10,388 bases of DNA from Clostridia bacterium. GTDB taxonomy: Bacteria > Bacillota > Clostridia > Saccharofermentanales > UBA5734. Of the stretch, positions 1 through 6,547 are shown in pieces. Within the stretch, counting starts at the first letter, position 1. Each line of letters opens with the position of its first letter. A program made the position numbers and the translations under genes. Where the stretch lies: the NCBI GenBank assembly GCA_018056585.1, contig JAGPFK010000022.1, forward strand, positions 1 to 10,388, given 5' to 3'. The notes below the pieces were generated by a model that worked only from the letters and a program-made list of their open reading frames with translations, ran no database searches and was not told the DNA's origin.

Positions 1-367
1 TGCCCACCTGAAGGCCTGACTGTTTTTGTGCTTTTATCAAAGACTCGGCTTGTGATCGGGTGGCGCACAGGGGTTTTTCGCAAAGAACGGGTACGCCATA
101 GGATAAAGACGTTTTGATCTGTTCGGCATGGTGTTGGATTGGGGTGGCTAGGATGACCAGATCAACGGGATGATCCGCTAAACAATCCGCCAGATCCGAA
201 TAAAGGGGACGGTCCGCAACAAGATGATAAAGCGGGCTTTTTTCGGCAAATGGATCCACCAGGGCAACCAGCCGGATCAAATCATTTTTTTCAAAAGAAA
301 GCAGCGATTGAACATAATAGGTCCCATAGCCGCCGACTCCGGCCAGCACGGTACGAACGGTTTTCAT
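1..367 (-). CDS. Gfo/Idh/MocA-family NAD(P)-dependent oxidoreductase, 3' end missing
   Basis: The first 122 residues of a dehydrogenase are visible; the C-terminal substrate-binding domain lies beyond the left window edge. The protein opens with a Rossmann fold: a beta strand leading to GVGGYG (residues 10-15), an acidic D38 at the end of beta 2 that would bind the cofactor ribose, the LATP segment (73-76), and the family signature CEKPL (96-100) whose lysine K98 is the usual active-site residue. The family oxidises or reduces sugar or cyclitol hydroxyls with NAD(P), in the cytoplasm; the substrate cannot be told from this part. The ATG at 365-367 overlaps the stop of the preceding gene as ATGA and has AGGAGG at 375-380, seven bases upstream, so it is the last visible gene of the leftward operon and probably translationally coupled. 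Family assignment is sure; the role in sugar or uronide oxidation is inferred from the neighbours. Confidence 0.9.
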   Translation of the reverse strand, partial: MKTVRTVLAGVGGYGTYYVQSLLSFEKNDLIRLVALVDPFAEKSPLYHLVADRPLYSDLADCLADHPVDLVILATPIQHHAEQIKTSLSYGVPVLCEKPLCATRSQAESLIKAQKQSGLQVG

Positions 368-1167
368 AGGACATCCTCCTCAAATTGTTTCAGAAAGCAT
401 CGGTTGCGATAGCTGTTTTCCAAAAGCGGCGGACAATGTGTCTCAATGTTCATAGGGATCTGCCGATCCGATGAAAGGATCACAGGCAGCAAGGCAGGCC
501 AGCCGACCTGCCCTTCTCCAAGCAGGCACCATCGCTTCGACGGGCCCTGGATACAAATATCTTTGAGATGCATCGAAGAAATAAAGGGATACAATTCAGA
601 CCAGGTCTTTTGATCTGCCACGTCTCCCGCATCCACAAGATTTGCTGCATCAAAGTTCAGCCGCAAGCCAGCGGGCGCGAGTTTGCTCATCAGGAACATG
701 AGCGCCTCTTTTGTATCGGCCCGCCATCCCCGTTCATTTTCGACACACAAGGTGATCCCGCACCGCTTTGCTTTGAGGTTCATCTCTCCCAGCAGATCAA
801 GAACCTGCTGCTCGGCCGACGCGTCGTCCAGGGGAGAACGTTTGACTGAAAACGTAATGATGCGTTTGACACAAAAGATTTGTGCCAGTTCCAGAGTCTT
901 TTCAAAACGCTTCATCTGACCGGCCGCCTCCTCGTCATGCAGGCTGCATTTTAAGGTGCCCGGTGACAGGGCTGTGATTTCAAGGTTCAGTCTTTTAGCC
1001 TGATCCGCAATGCCTTTTATTTGTTCCGTTTCCAGATCAGGAACGCGGCGGTTTAATCCGACACCTCTGATTTCAACCGATTTCAAACCCCAATCAGAGG
1101 CGATTTCCATGGCCTTTTGCGGATCTTCCGTTATTTCATCTGTAACGATACCCCACTGCGGCTTCAT
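364..1167 (-). CDS. Sugar phosphate isomerase/epimerase-like TIM-barrel protein (xylose isomerase-like superfamily)
   Basis: A 267-residue single-domain protein of usual length for the xylose isomerase-like/AP-endonuclease-2 TIM-barrel family. Probable divalent-metal ligands are spaced as the family expects: E143 in CVENERGW, D173 in NFDAAN, H200 in MHLKD and E242 in IETH, followed by the typical LLGEG segment (215-219) on the loop before E242. Members isomerise, epimerise, dehydrate or eliminate sugars and inositols, usually with a metal ion. Which reaction is done here cannot be read from the sequence. The start is set by AAGGAG at 1176-1181, eight bases upstream of the ATG. Both ends overlap neighbours by ATGA: the start with the flavoprotein stop, the stop with the dehydrogenase start. 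Pairing with a Gfo/Idh/MocA enzyme recalls IolE/IolG-type and 3-keto-glycoside-type gene pairs, which is the basis for suspecting a jointly handled keto-sugar intermediate. Confidence 0.85.
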   Translation of the reverse strand: MKPQWGIVTDEITEDPQKAMEIASDWGLKSVEIRGVGLNRRVPDLETEQIKGIADQAKRLNLEITALSPGTLKCSLHDEEAAGQMKRFEKTLELAQIFCVKRIITFSVKRSPLDDASAEQQVLDLLGEMNLKAKRCGITLCVENERGWRADTKEALMFLMSKLAPAGLRLNFDAANLVDAGDVADQKTWSELYPFISSMHLKDICIQGPSKRWCLLGEGQVGWPALLPVILSSDRQIPMNIETHCPPLLENSYRNRCFLKQFEEDVL

Positions 1168-3182
1168 CTATACAACTCCTTTTGACTTTGCATCCGAAAG
1201 GTGCGCCAAACCTGCTCAAAAGATTCATCCGGCTGAGGAATCGGACGAACAGGTCTGAAATTGATACAAATCCGGCTGCCTGCCTGGCCAGGTTTTTCAA
1301 GCCGGGCTTCCTGCACGCTTGAAGTAAAAGTGTGCCCATCAAGCCGGCTTTTGAAAATGTCAGGCAGGTTTTTTTCAGGCAGCCGCCCATTTTGACAAAG
1401 ATACAAGGCCGAACCCCGGCTGGATCCGCCCCTTTTAACATAATCAGTCATGGCCTCCGCTAAAAAGCGCTGAACCAACAAGAGCTCACGATAGCGGAAA
1501 GCCAGAGGCAGACTCTCCGGATCAGCCAGTACGAGCCATTCCTGGCTTTCTTGCCATAACGTTTCGAGACGTTCGGAAAAAGGTATCAGTTCCCCGATGT
1601 CACGGACCGGCCCTGCTATCCTGCTCATCATTTGAGCAGCCGAACAAAACGACGCCTGAATCTGCTGTTTTTTAACTTTTCCCGGTATTCCGGTTGGCAA
1701 ATGGCGGATCTGCTTCAAAAGTTCCGTCCGGATAGCCGCTTTCGGCGGGGATTGATTTATGGATCGAACGATGTGCTCTGTCGCGCGCAAGGCGCCGACC
1801 TGGCCGCTGTTCAAAGCACTGCCGCCAGGGCGGTAAACGCCATGTGTTCCAGACACTTCACCAATCGGATAAAGACCGCGGATATTGCTTTGCCAGTTTT
1901 CATCAACAAGCAGCCCGCCGTTGTGGTGCTGAGCACACAAACGAATCTCTAAAGGCTGCTTTGAAAGATCAATGCCGTTTTTCAGATAAAAATCATAAGC
2001 CGGCTCATTCATCTTCATGAGCCGCTGCCAGGGCTGATCCGCTGCGGCTCCGGCCCGACTCAAATATTCTTTTGATTCTTCATCCAATGAGTCTGGTGAA
2101 AAAGGCAGTCCTTCGTCATTGCTGCGAAAATCCAGGAAGACGCGGCGATTCAGCAGGACCGTTTCATAATAAACCAGAAGATCGATCAACGAAGACCCTT
2201 CTATTCGGCGCACATCAAAAGGCCATTGATAACCTTTTTGAAAAATGAGCGACAGCCGCCGCTTTCGGTCTCTGATCCATTCCGAAAGAAAATCTTTTTC
2301 GTCCTGCCCCGACTGTTCTGTTGAAACATAACGAGGCAGAACCTGTTGATAGCTGCCAGAGACATTCCAACGCGGATGGACCGAAGCCAGGCCATACTGC
2401 CATTCCGTCAGATTCACCGCCACCGCGCCGGCTTCCAGGGCGAGACCGGTGCCGCCCATCTGGCTTTCCGGATAAACGGAATCTGCGTAAACCATGGCCG
2501 GCCCGCCCACAGCAAAGACGATATAGGAAGTCAAAACCAGAGTGTAGCGAGGCAGATAGCAACCATGGCCGGCGGAATCCCGGACGCTATCAATATACAG
2601 TGACAAAGCGCCCCATACCGCATGGGATTCGGGATCGGTCAGGATCCGGACCACCTGGTGATGATCCAGTAAAGCAACATCTGTCCCGCTCAGCGCCGCT
2701 TCCAAACGTTCGACCATGAAGCGAGACGTCAGAGGCCCGGCTGATGTCCCTCTTGACAGTGGATCATGATCTGTTTTGTAGCCGACGGCTTCCCCATACT
2801 TGTTTTTGGGGAAAGGAACGCCCAAGTCGCATAGAAAGTGAAAACAGGAGGCTGACAGAGCAGCTTCGATCCGCGCCAAATCTCCATCCATGCATCCACC
2901 GCCCGCCAGGGTCTCGGCCATCTGTCCCACTGAATCCGGCTCATTCCCGGCTAAGGTCAATTTGTAATAAGTTTGTTTGTCGGAGCCCGCGTTGCGTGAG
3001 GTGCCGGCAAAACGGTCTTCCGTGATGAACAACACATCATGAACACCGGCTTCAGACAGCCGCAAGGCAGCCGCCAACCCGGCCGCTCCGCTTCCGATCA
3101 CCAGCACCGTGCAGTGATGGGTACCAACCTGCTGACCATCGATCATGAGATAGGGACCATTTAATTTCTCTAATTCTTTCAT
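1164..3182 (-). CDS. FAD-dependent oxidoreductase of the SdhA/FrdA/NadB flavoprotein fold, substrate unknown
   Basis: A 672-residue cytoplasmic flavoprotein without a signal peptide. An N-terminal dinucleotide-binding fold carries IGSGAAG (29-35), and the second FAD segment is RGLYPIGEVSGTHGVYRPGG (435-454), followed by SALNSGQVGALRA. QHHNGG (418-423) matches the HxxGG region that in succinate dehydrogenase and L-aspartate oxidase places a catalytic histidine near the substrate. About 500-600 forms a helical domain like the fumarate reductase C-terminal domain, ending with GGSSRGSALY. There is no FMN-binding domain and no membrane segment, and the protein is longer than typical NadB (about 530-550). 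The start chosen is the ATG at 3180-3182 with AGGTGA at 3190-3195; the reading frame stays open upstream to 3311 but that stretch lies inside the SDR gene. Known relatives oxidise or reduce a C-C or C-N bond next to carboxylates; the substrate here is unknown, plausibly an intermediate of the operon's sugar-acid pathway. Real nadB is unlikely because no nadA or nadC is adjacent. Confidence 0.85.
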   Translation of the reverse strand: MKELEKLNGPYLMIDGQQVGTHHCTVLVIGSGAAGLAAALRLSEAGVHDVLFITEDRFAGTSRNAGSDKQTYYKLTLAGNEPDSVGQMAETLAGGGCMDGDLARIEAALSASCFHFLCDLGVPFPKNKYGEAVGYKTDHDPLSRGTSAGPLTSRFMVERLEAALSGTDVALLDHHQVVRILTDPESHAVWGALSLYIDSVRDSAGHGCYLPRYTLVLTSYIVFAVGGPAMVYADSVYPESQMGGTGLALEAGAVAVNLTEWQYGLASVHPRWNVSGSYQQVLPRYVSTEQSGQDEKDFLSEWIRDRKRRLSLIFQKGYQWPFDVRRIEGSSLIDLLVYYETVLLNRRVFLDFRSNDEGLPFSPDSLDEESKEYLSRAGAAADQPWQRLMKMNEPAYDFYLKNGIDLSKQPLEIRLCAQHHNGGLLVDENWQSNIRGLYPIGEVSGTHGVYRPGGSALNSGQVGALRATEHIVRSINQSPPKAAIRTELLKQIRHLPTGIPGKVKKQQIQASFCSAAQMMSRIAGPVRDIGELIPFSERLETLWQESQEWLVLADPESLPLAFRYRELLLVQRFLAEAMTDYVKRGGSSRGSALYLCQNGRLPEKNLPDIFKSRLDGHTFTSSVQEARLEKPGQAGSRICINFRPVRPIPQPDESFEQVWRTFRMQSQKELYR

Positions 3183-3193
3183 CGGCTTTTCAC

Positions 3194-3988
3194 CTACAAT
3201 CTGCGAATATGAAAACCGCCATCGATATGCAGGCATTCTCCTGTCACATAAGTCAGCTGGCCTGAAGCAAGCAGGGAGACAGCTGCCGCCACATCTTCCG
3301 GCTGCCCCCAACGTTTGATGGGGAAAGCGCCTTCTTCAATCATCAGATCATACCGTTCTTTGACTTTTTTGGTCATATCGGTTTCGATCACGCCGGGGCG
3401 GACTTCAAAAACAGGAATCGCCTGATCAGCAAGGCGGACAGCCAAAATTTGAGTGAACATGGCCACACCTGCCTTGGAAAGGCAGTATTCTGCCCGATCA
3501 ATTGAAACGGTGTCAGCGGAAACGGAACCGATGTTGATGATCACGCCGCGTAAGCCGTTGGGACGCGGGTCTTGTCCGATCATCCGGCAGGCAACAAGCT
3601 GAGAGAGAAAAACCAACCCTTTCAGATTAACCGCCATGACGCGGTCATAACTGTCCTCTCGCATGTCCAATACATCGGCGCGGACCTCAGGAGCGACACC
3701 GGCATTGTTTACAAGGCAGTCGACACGCCCCCATGCTTCCAAGGCATCGGCTAGAAAACGGGCCCGATCCGCCTCTTTCGCCAGATCTCCCTGCGTGTAA
3801 CAAACATCCCCGCTCTTTCTTTTCAGGTCTAGTTCTTTCTCCAACTGATCGACTGGCCTGGTACCCAGGATGGCGACCCGATAATGATCTGCCAGTAATC
3901 TTTTACTGATGGAAAGGCCAATGCCGCGGCTGCCTCCGCTGACCATGGCAACCAAAGGTTCACCCGATGACTTTTGTTCTTGTTTCAT
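3194..3988 (-). CDS. Short-chain dehydrogenase/reductase (SDR), 3-ketoacyl-ACP-reductase-like
   Basis: A classical SDR of 264 residues, usual length. The cofactor site is GGSRGIG (18-24), with D68 in GDL, NNAG at 94-97, and the catalytic set N121, S155 (in IGSVS), Y168 and K172 (EYCLSKAG); PGVIETDM (198-205) is the typical post-catalytic loop. The overall pattern, especially RAEYCLSKAG, EVRPG and a C-terminal HIDGGFHIRRL, resembles the group often labelled 3-ketoacyl-ACP reductase that sits in sugar catabolic clusters rather than in fatty acid operons, so oxidoreduction of a sugar hydroxyl or keto-sugar is more likely than FabG. B. subtilis uses an SDR (YjmF) as fructuronate reductase beside uxaC, so reduction of the UxaC product is one possibility, not shown. 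The ATG has a strong AGGAGG at 3997-4002 with eight bases of spacing. It lies 25 bases after the lacI-type gene, and its stop codon overlaps the ribosome site of the next gene. Confidence 0.88.
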   Translation of the reverse strand: MKQEQKSSGEPLVAMVSGGSRGIGLSISKRLLADHYRVAILGTRPVDQLEKELDLKRKSGDVCYTQGDLAKEADRARFLADALEAWGRVDCLVNNAGVAPEVRADVLDMREDSYDRVMAVNLKGLVFLSQLVACRMIGQDPRPNGLRGVIINIGSVSADTVSIDRAEYCLSKAGVAMFTQILAVRLADQAIPVFEVRPGVIETDMTKKVKERYDLMIEEGAFPIKRWGQPEDVAAAVSLLASGQLTYVTGECLHIDGGFHIRRL

Positions 3989-4013
3989 AATGACGGCCTC
4001 CTGACCTTATCTT

Positions 4014-5051
4014 TCAGGCTGTCTCACCCATTACCAGTTCACAGGGCAAGACAAGGTGCCTGTGCTCAGAACCAAAACTATTTTCAAAAACAGCCTCTTC
4101 GGGCGTTTTCTGTGTCCTTTGCCGCTCGATGAAGGAAATCAAGCGGCTGCAAGCCAGCCGGCCGATTTCCTGCAGTGGTTGACGGATACATGTGATCGGC
4201 GGCGTGCATAATGTGCTGATGCCTAGATTATCAACCCCGATGACCGCGATTTTTTCCGGCACGGGAATGTGATGCAGCCATAAAGTACGCACAACACCCA
4301 ACGCCTGCATATCGGACGCCGCAAAGATGCTGTCTATTTCAAGCCCCTTTGTGGTCAAAAGCTGTTCCGTCACGAAACGGCCGTCTTCATCCGGGTCGCT
4401 GCTGTCAATGATTTGGATATCATTTACACCGCTGTTTTTCATGGTTTGAACAAAGCCGGCCAGGCGGTCGCGGTGAAGTGCCAGAGAACGGTCACCGGCC
4501 AGGATAGCAGGGTGTCTACATCCGATCGATAAAAAGCGTCCTGCCGCCAATTTGCCAACCATCACCTGATCGGCTGTCACACTGGGCACATCTGCCGTTT
4601 GCAGGCGAACCACCTGGCAAACAGGCTTTTTTTTGCATTCTTCCGGAAAGGAAGAGCCTCGGCAGGCTGTTGCCACCAAAAGGCCGGCCGCGCCATGCTG
4701 AATAAGCAGCTGGGCCAGCACAGCTTCTTTTTTCTCGTCCTCGTGGGAATGAGCCAGAAACAGCTGATAACCATTGCGGACAGCTTCTGTTTCCGCGCCC
4801 AGGGCCACAGCCGGAAAAACCGGATTGGTTATATCCGGCACAATCAGCCCAATGGTGTGACCGCTGCCTTCTTTCAGGCTTTTAGCCAGATAATTCGGCA
4901 CGTAACCTAGCTTTTCGATTTCATCCCGGATGCGACGCTCCGTTTTCGGATCGACCGGGATTTTACCGCTCAAAACGCGTGAAACGGTGCTCGGCGAAAC
5001 ACCGGCTGCCCGGGCCACGTCTTTCAGGGTCACGTGATTTTTTTCAGACAT
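4014..5051 (-). CDS. LacI/GalR-family transcriptional repressor
   Basis: A 345-residue regulator of standard length. The N-terminal helix-turn-helix is VTLKDVARAAGVSPSTVSRV (7-26), followed by the hinge helix region ending PNYLAKSLKEGS (52-63), whose leucine is the kind that wedges into a central CpG of the operator. The remainder is a periplasmic-binding-protein-like sensor starting IGLIVPDITNPVFP (67-80), expected to bind a small sugar or sugar-acid effector. The start is ATG 5049-5051: it places the helix-turn-helix at the expected distance and has GAGAAGG at 5061-5067. A longer frame to 5141 would run through the previous gene and is rejected. The first eight bases overlap the end of the OYE-type gene (ATGTCTGA), so translation is probably coupled. 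The gene sits inside the operon it most likely controls, binding the CG-centred palindromes at 6460-6485; the effector is perhaps a uronate or a pathway intermediate. Confidence 0.93.
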   Translation of the reverse strand: MSEKNHVTLKDVARAAGVSPSTVSRVLSGKIPVDPKTERRIRDEIEKLGYVPNYLAKSLKEGSGHTIGLIVPDITNPVFPAVALGAETEAVRNGYQLFLAHSHEDEKKEAVLAQLLIQHGAAGLLVATACRGSSFPEECKKKPVCQVVRLQTADVPSVTADQVMVGKLAAGRFLSIGCRHPAILAGDRSLALHRDRLAGFVQTMKNSGVNDIQIIDSSDPDEDGRFVTEQLLTTKGLEIDSIFAASDMQALGVVRTLWLHHIPVPEKIAVIGVDNLGISTLCTPPITCIRQPLQEIGRLACSRLISFIERQRTQKTPEEAVFENSFGSEHRHLVLPCELVMGETA

Positions 5052-6405
5052 GGTCCGACGCCTTCTCGCCTGTGAGCCGTGTTTTATCGGCCCGTCCTTT
5101 CTGATAGATCGGTAAATACAGGCTTGCGTCGCGGATGACACAGCCCGTCCGTCCGCCGCCTCTCATGATTTCAGTGCATTTGCTGCAGGTCAGACAGCAC
5201 TTCTTTTCGTCCATGCGGCCGGTTGAAAGCAAATCATGCGCAAAATCCGGATAAGCAAAAGCCTCTCTTCCGAATCCAACAAGGTCACACCAGCCTTCCC
5301 TGACCAATCCGCCCGCAACGGGTCCCGCCAGCCAGCGCAGCCAGCTGAGTCCTGAAGACACAAAACGGATCTGCCGATTGCTTCTTTGAGGCTCAGAAGC
5401 CGCTGGATTGCGCAGGATCCGGCAAGAATCGAGCAGTTTTGTAATCTGAAAAAGGGGATGACACGGCGGCTTGTAAAAACCCGTATCATAAGGTCGATTC
5501 ACATGAGGGTTATAGTATGGATTGCCGCCTGTGATATTCATCAGGACAACGCCGGCTGCTTTGAGCTTTTCGATCAGCCAATGGGGCTCTGTCGGATCAA
5601 ACAGATGTTCATCTTCTTTTTGCACGCCCCAGCCGTAGGGATAGGGAATATCATCATAGGCATTTAGCCTCACGGCCAGATCAATCGGAACGCTCGCCTT
5701 AACAGACTGAACAATCTCTAAGAGAAGCCGGCTTCGGTTTTCCAAAGAGCCGCCGTATCGGCCCGGCCGTGTTCTGGCGGACAAAAGCTCGTTGAGTAAA
5801 TAGCCGTGGCAAGCCTTGATATCGACAGCGTCAAAACCGGCTTCCCAGGCTAAAGCCGCGGATTTTACGTAAGCAGGTATCAATGCCTCCAACTGTTCGT
5901 CGCTTAAAACAGCCGGCTTCTGTAAAGGTTGATCCAGAATCGGATTTAAAGCCGCTGCTTGCGGTGCTGGCTGACCGTATGGCCGTGCGTACCGCCCGCT
6001 GTGAGTCAGCTGCAAAACTTTATAGGGTTTTTGATCGGCTGATGAATCGATTTGAAAAACAAGACGACGGAAAGCAGGAAGATTTTTGTCATGGATCCAG
6101 AGCTGGCGTGGATTTGCCCGCCCATCGGGCACGACAGCGGTGGCTTCAACCCAAATGAGCCCGGCTCCTCCGGCCGCAAATCGTTTGTAACGGCGCAGTG
6201 TCCATTCATCAGGGCTTCCGTCTTCTTTCGCATCACAGCCTTCCATAGGCTGGATCACGAGACGGTTGGGTGCTGTTCCTTTTCCGATCGTCATTGGTTC
6301 AGCCAGGCATGAAACATCGTTGGAAAGTGGCAGCTCAAGTCCGAATTCATGAAGATCAGCTTTCAGATCTGCTTCTGTTTTATAATCAAAACGCCGATGT
6401 GTCAT
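5044..6405 (-). CDS. Old yellow enzyme family NADH:flavin oxidoreductase with C-terminal Fe-S cysteine cluster
   Basis: A 453-residue FMN TIM-barrel protein, first gene of the leftward operon. Family motifs are NRLVIQPMEG (47-56), QLTHSGRYARP (132-142), the active-site strand DIKACHGYLLNE (195-206), and YGGSLENRSR (217-226). The common OYE HGAH-type motif reads KACH here, so the first substrate-binding histidine is replaced by lysine K197. Cysteines C404, C407, C410 and C422 (CxxCxxCx11C) resemble the 4Fe-4S site of 2,4-dienoyl-CoA reductase-type enzymes, but the FAD and NAD domains that normally follow are absent. It would therefore need an external electron donor, or use NAD(P)H directly at the FMN. 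The likely reaction is hydride transfer to an activated C=C or to a keto compound; the substrate is unknown. Start: ATG 6403-6405 lies about ten bases after AGGAAAGGA; an in-frame TTG at 6412-6414 is possible but less well placed. Confidence 0.87.
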   Translation of the reverse strand: MTHRRFDYKTEADLKADLHEFGLELPLSNDVSCLAEPMTIGKGTAPNRLVIQPMEGCDAKEDGSPDEWTLRRYKRFAAGGAGLIWVEATAVVPDGRANPRQLWIHDKNLPAFRRLVFQIDSSADQKPYKVLQLTHSGRYARPYGQPAPQAAALNPILDQPLQKPAVLSDEQLEALIPAYVKSAALAWEAGFDAVDIKACHGYLLNELLSARTRPGRYGGSLENRSRLLLEIVQSVKASVPIDLAVRLNAYDDIPYPYGWGVQKEDEHLFDPTEPHWLIEKLKAAGVVLMNITGGNPYYNPHVNRPYDTGFYKPPCHPLFQITKLLDSCRILRNPAASEPQRSNRQIRFVSSGLSWLRWLAGPVAGGLVREGWCDLVGFGREAFAYPDFAHDLLSTGRMDEKKCCLTCSKCTEIMRGGGRTGCVIRDASLYLPIYQKGRADKTRLTGEKASDHV

Positions 6406-6435
6406 TTTTACCAATTCCTTTCCTCATCTGCCGAT

Positions 6436-6464
6436 AGTGTAGCACAGCTTGATCCTGCCTGCAA
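6436..6464 (-). promoter_or_regulatory. Leftward promoter of the OYE-lacI-SDR operon
   Basis: On the minus strand, -35 TTGCAG (6459-6464) and -10 TACACT (6436-6441) are separated by exactly 17 bases, and a TGC just before the -10 makes it an extended -10. Transcription would begin near 6429, giving a leader of roughly 24 bases to the ATG at 6405. The -35 box lies within the left operator-like palindrome, so a bound LacI-type protein would block polymerase. The boxes are seen directly; activity and start site are inferred. Confidence 0.65.
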
Positions 6465-6485
6465 TCGTTTGCACAATCGATTGCA
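6460..6485. promoter_or_regulatory. Double LacI-type operator between divergent promoters
   Basis: TGCAATCG at 6460-6467 and CGATTGCA at 6478-6485 form a perfect 8-bp inverted repeat with a 10-bp spacer. Within it are two 14-bp sites centred on CG: TGCAATCGTTTGCA (6460-6473, six of seven half-site positions symmetric) and CACAATCGATTGCA (6472-6485, with CAATCGATTG a perfect palindrome). Their centres are 12 bp apart and they share two bases. CG-centred palindromes of this size are the usual LacI/GalR-family operators. The left site covers the -35 of the leftward operon; the right one lies in the -35 zone of the uxaC promoter. Binding by the LacI-type protein encoded in the operon is the natural reading. 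CcpA is an alternative, because the sites partly resemble a cre element, but a G/C pair replaces the usual A/T at positions 3 and 12. Confidence 0.6.
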
Positions 6486-6504
6486 ATTAACGTCGCTTTG
6501 TTTG

Positions 6505-6513
6505 TGATACAAT
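6505..6513 (+). promoter_or_regulatory. Extended -10 promoter of uxaC
   Basis: TGATACAAT (6505-6513) matches an extended -10 element (TGn then TACAAT). No good -35 box lies 16 to 18 bases upstream; TTGCAA at 6481-6486 is 21 bases away, too far for a normal spacer. Transcription would start near 6520, giving a leader of about 28 bases. The second operator-like site ends about 20 bases upstream, so repressor binding could exclude polymerase here. Confidence 0.55.
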
Positions 6514-6547
6514 GTAGTGAAACATCTGTGAAAGTGAGGGTATTCCC

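Noticed and set aside
2321..2719. 132-codon open frame on the plus strand
   Set aside because: Antisense to the flavoprotein, composition is rich in Arg, Pro and Ser as expected of a shadow frame, and there is no ribosome site or promoter.
3183..3311. Upstream extension of the flavoprotein frame, adding about 43 residues
   Set aside because: It lies wholly within the SDR coding region, has no ribosome site, and the ATG at 3180-3182 has a well-placed AGGTGA and puts the Rossmann motif at a normal distance.
3194..3988. Assigning the SDR as fabG of fatty acid synthesis
   Set aside because: No acyl carrier protein or other fab gene is nearby, and the gene is embedded in a sugar-acid-linked catabolic operon; generic FabG similarity is common among SDRs.
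5052..5141. Thirty-residue N-terminal extension of the LacI-type protein
   Set aside because: It would overlap the OYE-type gene by nearly 100 bases and put the helix-turn-helix too far from the N-terminus; the inner ATG has GAGAAGG nine bases upstream.
6460..6473. CcpA cre site reading of TGCAATCGTTTGCA
   Set aside because: It matches much of the cre consensus, but the G/C pair at positions 3 and 12 departs from the usual A/T, and a second matching palindrome next to a local LacI-type gene favours the local repressor. Not excluded.
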